From positions 1-8,972 of the forward strand of contig JAIRRL010000214.1 of NCBI GenBank assembly GCA_031255985.1: a stretch of DNA of 8,972 nt. Direction: 5' to 3'. Made by a program: the position numbers and the translations under genes. This stretch comes from Gracilibacteraceae bacterium (GTDB taxonomy: Bacteria; Bacillota; Desulfitobacteriia; Desulfitobacteriales; Syntrophobotulaceae). Below the pieces are notes generated by a model that was not told the origin of the DNA, searched no databases, and worked only from the letters and a program-made list of their open reading frames with translations. Position 1 is the first letter of the stretch. Each line of letters opens with the position of its first letter. Positions 6,869-8,972 of this stretch are shown here, piece by piece.

Positions 6869-6905
6869 GGTGGGGATACCGCCCCGCCCTGTTATCCTGT
6901 TTTTT
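6869..6905 (+). promoter_or_regulatory. Two mutually exclusive hairpins in the rluB leader, the second terminator-like
   Basis: Hairpin A pairs GGTGGGG (6869-6875) with CCCCGCC (6882-6888), seven pairs with one G-U and a 6-base loop. Hairpin B pairs GGGATA (6873-6878) with TATCCT (6893-6898), six pairs with one G-U and a 14-base loop. One base after B comes a run of six T (6900-6905), as in an intrinsic terminator. The two share 6873-6875 and cannot form together, which is the logic of an attenuator. B is weak and A is clearly the more stable, so A may simply protect the 5' end of the message. Function is inferred only. Confidence 0.35.
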
Positions 6906-6933
6906 GCGATGAAGCGGAGGACGCGCCTTTCGT

Positions 6934-7686
6934 ATGATGAACACCGAGGAAAAAGAGAGACTGCAAAAATTCATGGCCGGCGCCGGAGTGGCTTCGCGGC
7001 GGCGCAGTGAGGAAATGATCGCCGGCGGACGCGTGCGCGTGAACGGCCGGGTCGTCCGGGAACCCGGCTTTAAAGTCGGCGGCGCCGACAGGGTGGAAGT
7101 GGACGGACTCGCCGTGAGACGGCGGAATAAATTTGATTACATCATGCTGCATAAACCTGTCGGCGTCATATCTTCCGCCCGCGACGACCGGGGCCGGAAA
7201 ACGGTTTTGCGCCTTTTGAGCCGGGATTGGGAGGAGCGCGGGCTTTATCCCGTGGGCAGGCTGGATTTTGACACTTCCGGCCTGATCGTCCTGACTAACG
7301 ACGGCGCGATGACTTATAAATTGACGCATCCGCGTTTTGGCGTGGAAAAAACCTATCTGGCCTGGACGCCGGGTCAGGCCGCCGCCGGGCAATTGCGCCG
7401 CCTGGCCGCCGGGGTGCGGCTGGAGGACGGCGTGACGGCGCCGGCCCGCGCGCGGACGGTCCGGCTGGAAGATAATTTTTCCCTCATCGAAATAACTATC
7501 CGTGAAGGCCGCAACAGGCAGGTGCGCCGGATGCTGGCGGCGGTGGGACTGGAGACGCTCCGGCTGAAAAGGATCGCTTTCGGCCCGCTGGCGCTGGAAC
7601 GCCGGCTCGCTCCGGGTGATTACCGCCCTCTCCGCAGCGGGGAAATAGAGGCGCTGCGCCGGGCGACGGAAGGACGGGGGCGGTAA
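6934..7686 (+). CDS. rluB: RsuA/RluB-family rRNA pseudouridine synthase
   Basis: The enzyme isomerises a specific uridine of ribosomal RNA to pseudouridine. The 250 residues hold an N-terminal S4 RNA-binding domain (about 7-65: ERLQKFMAGAGVASRRRSEE, then GRVRVNGRVV) and the catalytic domain. In the latter are MLHKPVGVIS (71-80), the catalytic motif GRLDFDTSGL (108-117) with Asp111, LTNDGAMTYKLTHP (120-133) and EGRNRQVRRM (181-190). S4 sequence and length fit the RluB branch of Firmicutes, which modifies 23S rRNA, but RsuA-like members cannot be excluded from sequence alone. Start: ATG at 6934 or the adjacent ATG at 6937. The GGAGGA at 6916-6921 is 12 bases away, rather far. The promoter and a structured leader lie upstream. 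The next gene starts one base after the stop. In many Firmicutes rluB lies near scpAB; that context is absent here. Confidence 0.92.
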   Translation: MMNTEEKERLQKFMAGAGVASRRRSEEMIAGGRVRVNGRVVREPGFKVGGADRVEVDGLAVRRRNKFDYIMLHKPVGVISSARDDRGRKTVLRLLSRDWEERGLYPVGRLDFDTSGLIVLTNDGAMTYKLTHPRFGVEKTYLAWTPGQAAAGQLRRLAAGVRLEDGVTAPARARTVRLEDNFSLIEITIREGRNRQVRRMLAAVGLETLRLKRIAFGPLALERRLAPGDYRPLRSGEIEALRRATEGRGR

Positions 7687-7687
7687 G

Positions 7688-8386
7688 TTGAAGCTCTTGC
7701 CGGTAAAAACCAGGCGCATTTACCAGGAAGTCGTCGAACAAATCAAGGGTTTGATCGTGGAAGGACAGATCAAAGCCGGAGACCGGCTGCCGTCGGAGCG
7801 CGATTTGGCGGAAAGACTGCAAATAAGCCGGGCTTCGGTGCGGGAAGCGCTGTCCGCGCTGGAGGTCATGGGCCTGCTTGAGGTGCGCAGCGGCGAGGGC
7901 GCTTATGTCAAAGAAGCCAATGTGGACGCCGTCGTGTCTTCTTTGGCCTGGATGCTTTACCTGGAAAAAGATCTGGTGCTGGAACTGCTCGAAGTAAGGA
8001 AAATATTGGAAACACAGGCCGCCGCCCTGGCGGCGCAGCGGCGGGATGAGGAAGATCTGCGCCAGATGCGGGATATTCTGACCATGATGCATGTGGGCCT
8101 TTCCAAAGGAGAGCTGGGCGACGCCCAGGACTACCAGTTTCATTACGCGCTGGCCCGCGCCGCCAAAAATAAGATTTTGCTCCGCTTGATGAACGCGATC
8201 GCCGATACCATGCAGCAGACTTTGACCGCCAGCCGGATCAAGCTTTATGAGGAAAAAGGCGTGCCGGAACGCCTGTATGAAGAACACGCGGAGATTTTCC
8301 GCCTGATTGAGGCGGGCGAGGAAAGCGGCGCGCGTGAAAATATGCTGCGTCATCTGGAGGCGGTGGAGCGGCGTTACGTTTTATAA
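7688..8386 (+). CDS. FadR-type GntR transcriptional regulator with FCD ligand domain
   Basis: The 232-residue protein has a GntR winged helix (about 8-75): YQEVVEQIKGLIVEGQIKAG, DRLPSERDLAERLQISRASV, then GLLEVRSGEGAYV. An all-helical FCD domain follows (about 95-228). The FCD metal site seems intact: Asp148 and His152 in DYQFH, His200 in EEH, and His222 in RHLE. Such regulators usually bind organic acids (lactate, gluconate, aldonates, fatty acyl-CoA) and repress nearby metabolic genes. Start: TTG at 7688, one base after the rluB stop, with the G-rich stretch GGACGGGGG inside the end of rluB as ribosome site. It is therefore co-transcribed with rluB and precedes the iron-sulfur gene by 63 bases. 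Effector and targets are not known; the iron-sulfur gene downstream and the divergent paaK operon are the nearest candidates. Confidence 0.9.
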   Translation: MKLLPVKTRRIYQEVVEQIKGLIVEGQIKAGDRLPSERDLAERLQISRASVREALSALEVMGLLEVRSGEGAYVKEANVDAVVSSLAWMLYLEKDLVLELLEVRKILETQAAALAAQRRDEEDLRQMRDILTMMHVGLSKGELGDAQDYQFHYALARAAKNKILLRLMNAIADTMQQTLTASRIKLYEEKGVPERLYEEHAEIFRLIEAGEESGARENMLRHLEAVERRYVL

Positions 8387-8449
8387 CGGATGAAATTAGG
8401 GCCAAGACGCGCGCGGCCTCTCTTATGCCAGGAAGAATCGTAGGGAAAA

Positions 8450-8972
8450 ATGGCTGCTTTAAACGAGCCGCGGATGATATTTCATCCCGGCAATTGCCTG
8501 AACAATCTAAAACCTTACGCCAAAACATGCCGCCTTTGCGTTCAGTATTGCCCGCACGAGGCGATTGACGCCTCGCTTAATATCGATCGGGGCAAATGCA
8601 CGGATTGCGGCGTTTGCATGGCTGTCTGCCCCAGCGACGGCATGCTTGATTCCGGCCTGCGCGCCGCCGGCGAATATTTGCTCGCCGCCGGCGCGCCGGC
8701 TTTGCACTGCCCGGCGGCCTGGGAAGCCGGCTGGGAAATCCCCTGCGTCGGCATCTTTGACCGCGACGCTTGGATGGTATTGTTCCTGTTGGCCGAGCGC
8801 GGCGAAGTCCGCGTATTCACGGGCGACTGCGGCCTGTGCGCCGATCGGCGGGCCTGCGCGGCGAGCGTGACCGCCTTGCGGGATCTGGCCGCCGCGTGGG
8901 AGGGGCCGCTCAAAGTCAAAATAGAAATACGCCCCGACACGGGCGAGAAGCCGGCGGCGGCGGAAGCCGCGA
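8450..8972 (+). CDS. Iron-sulfur protein with two ferredoxin-like motifs and a second cysteine-rich region (partial, runs off the end)
   Basis: From ATG at 8450 the frame stays open to the window end (174 codons). The N-terminal part is a two-cluster ferredoxin domain. Cys16, then CRLCVQYCP (27-35), supplies one set of ligands, and CTDCGVCMAVCP (50-61) the other. The first set has Cys16 eleven residues ahead of C-x2-C-x3-C-P instead of the classic compact spacing. A second region holds five more cysteines: 87, 99 in IPCVGIFD (97-104), then 127, 130 and 136 in TGDCGLCADRRAC (124-136). The spacing PC-x-G...G-x-V-x-V-x-x-G-x-C-x2-C resembles loosely the delta-subunit domain of F420-non-reducing hydrogenases (MvhD), an electron-transfer module; this is a by-eye likeness. 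Ribosome site: AGGG at 8442-8445, rather close to the start. It follows the GntR gene by 63 bases on the same strand, so co-transcription is likely. An electron-transfer role in an anaerobe is probable; the partner enzyme is out of view. Confidence 0.8.
   Translation, partial: MAALNEPRMIFHPGNCLNNLKPYAKTCRLCVQYCPHEAIDASLNIDRGKCTDCGVCMAVCPSDGMLDSGLRAAGEYLLAAGAPALHCPAAWEAGWEIPCVGIFDRDAWMVLFLLAERGEVRVFTGDCGLCADRRACAASVTALRDLAAAWEGPLKVKIEIRPDTGEKPAAAEAA

Noticed and set aside
6738..6974. Extension of paaK upstream to an ATG at 6974, giving 510 residues
   Set aside because: The extra 79 residues do not resemble the family, would be encoded across the paaK promoter and the divergent promoter, and make the protein much longer than usual.
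7496..8353. A 285-codon open frame on the minus strand across the end of rluB and the regulator gene
   Set aside because: It lies opposite two well-supported genes, has no family features and no plausible ribosome site in context.
8387..8449. Short GGCC/GGCC pairing after the regulator gene, as a terminator separating it from the iron-sulfur gene
   Set aside because: Only four base pairs and no T-run. No promoter is visible in this 63-base gap either, so read-through is the simpler reading.
1..8972. Insertion sequences, CRISPR arrays, tRNA genes, phage or defence genes
   Set aside because: No terminal repeats with transposase, spaced identical repeats, tRNA-like cloverleaf or defence-type domains were seen in the window.

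Overview
The window is a dense, GC-rich stretch of bacterial chromosome with eight recognisable protein-coding genes, two of them cut by the window edges. Gaps between genes are short, with none over 200 bases. Shine-Dalgarno sites of the AGGAGG/AGGCGG kind, frequent GTG and TTG starts, and sigma-A-like TTGnnn-N17-TATAAT promoters suggest a Firmicute. The phenylacetate-CoA ligase/ACT pair and the cysteine-rich ferredoxin-like protein suggest an anaerobe. A GC-rich Negativicutes member such as a Sporomusa relative would fit, but this is inference. The window has no rRNA, tRNA or other taxonomic marker.

Layout from left to right. (1) Positions 1-1911 (+): the tail of one ABC exporter half and a complete second half, overlapping by 4 bases, probably a heterodimeric multidrug-type exporter. 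(2) Positions 1923-4931 (+): a strong promoter, then proA (gamma-glutamyl phosphate reductase, without proB beside it), then a Na+/phosphate-cotransporter-family membrane protein with a PhoU-like tail. An imperfect repeat and hairpin spans the proA stop codon in front of the transporter. (3) Positions 4942-4983: a GC-rich hairpin between convergent genes. (4) Positions 4985-6817 (-): paaK (phenylacetate-CoA ligase) followed by a tandem ACT-domain protein, with a near-consensus promoter upstream. (5) Positions 6830-8972 (+), divergent from paaK: an RsuA/RluB-family rRNA pseudouridine synthase, a FadR-type GntR regulator one base behind it, and the start of an iron-sulfur protein with two ferredoxin-like cluster motifs and a second cysteine-rich region.

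How the genes work together. The ABC pair makes one exporter. paaK and the ACT gene form a two-gene unit that fits aryl-acid activation in amino acid or aromatic metabolism, with the ACT protein a possible ligand sensor. The GntR regulator lies between rluB and the iron-sulfur gene and close to the paaK promoter, so its targets may be the iron-sulfur operon, paaK, or both. Nothing in the sequence settles this.

No mobile element, CRISPR array, RNA gene or defence system is visible. Most of the window is ordinary chromosome. The items most worth a second look are the partial iron-sulfur protein, the two competing hairpins in the rluB leader, the repeat at the proA/transporter junction and the altered substrate motifs of the transporter.
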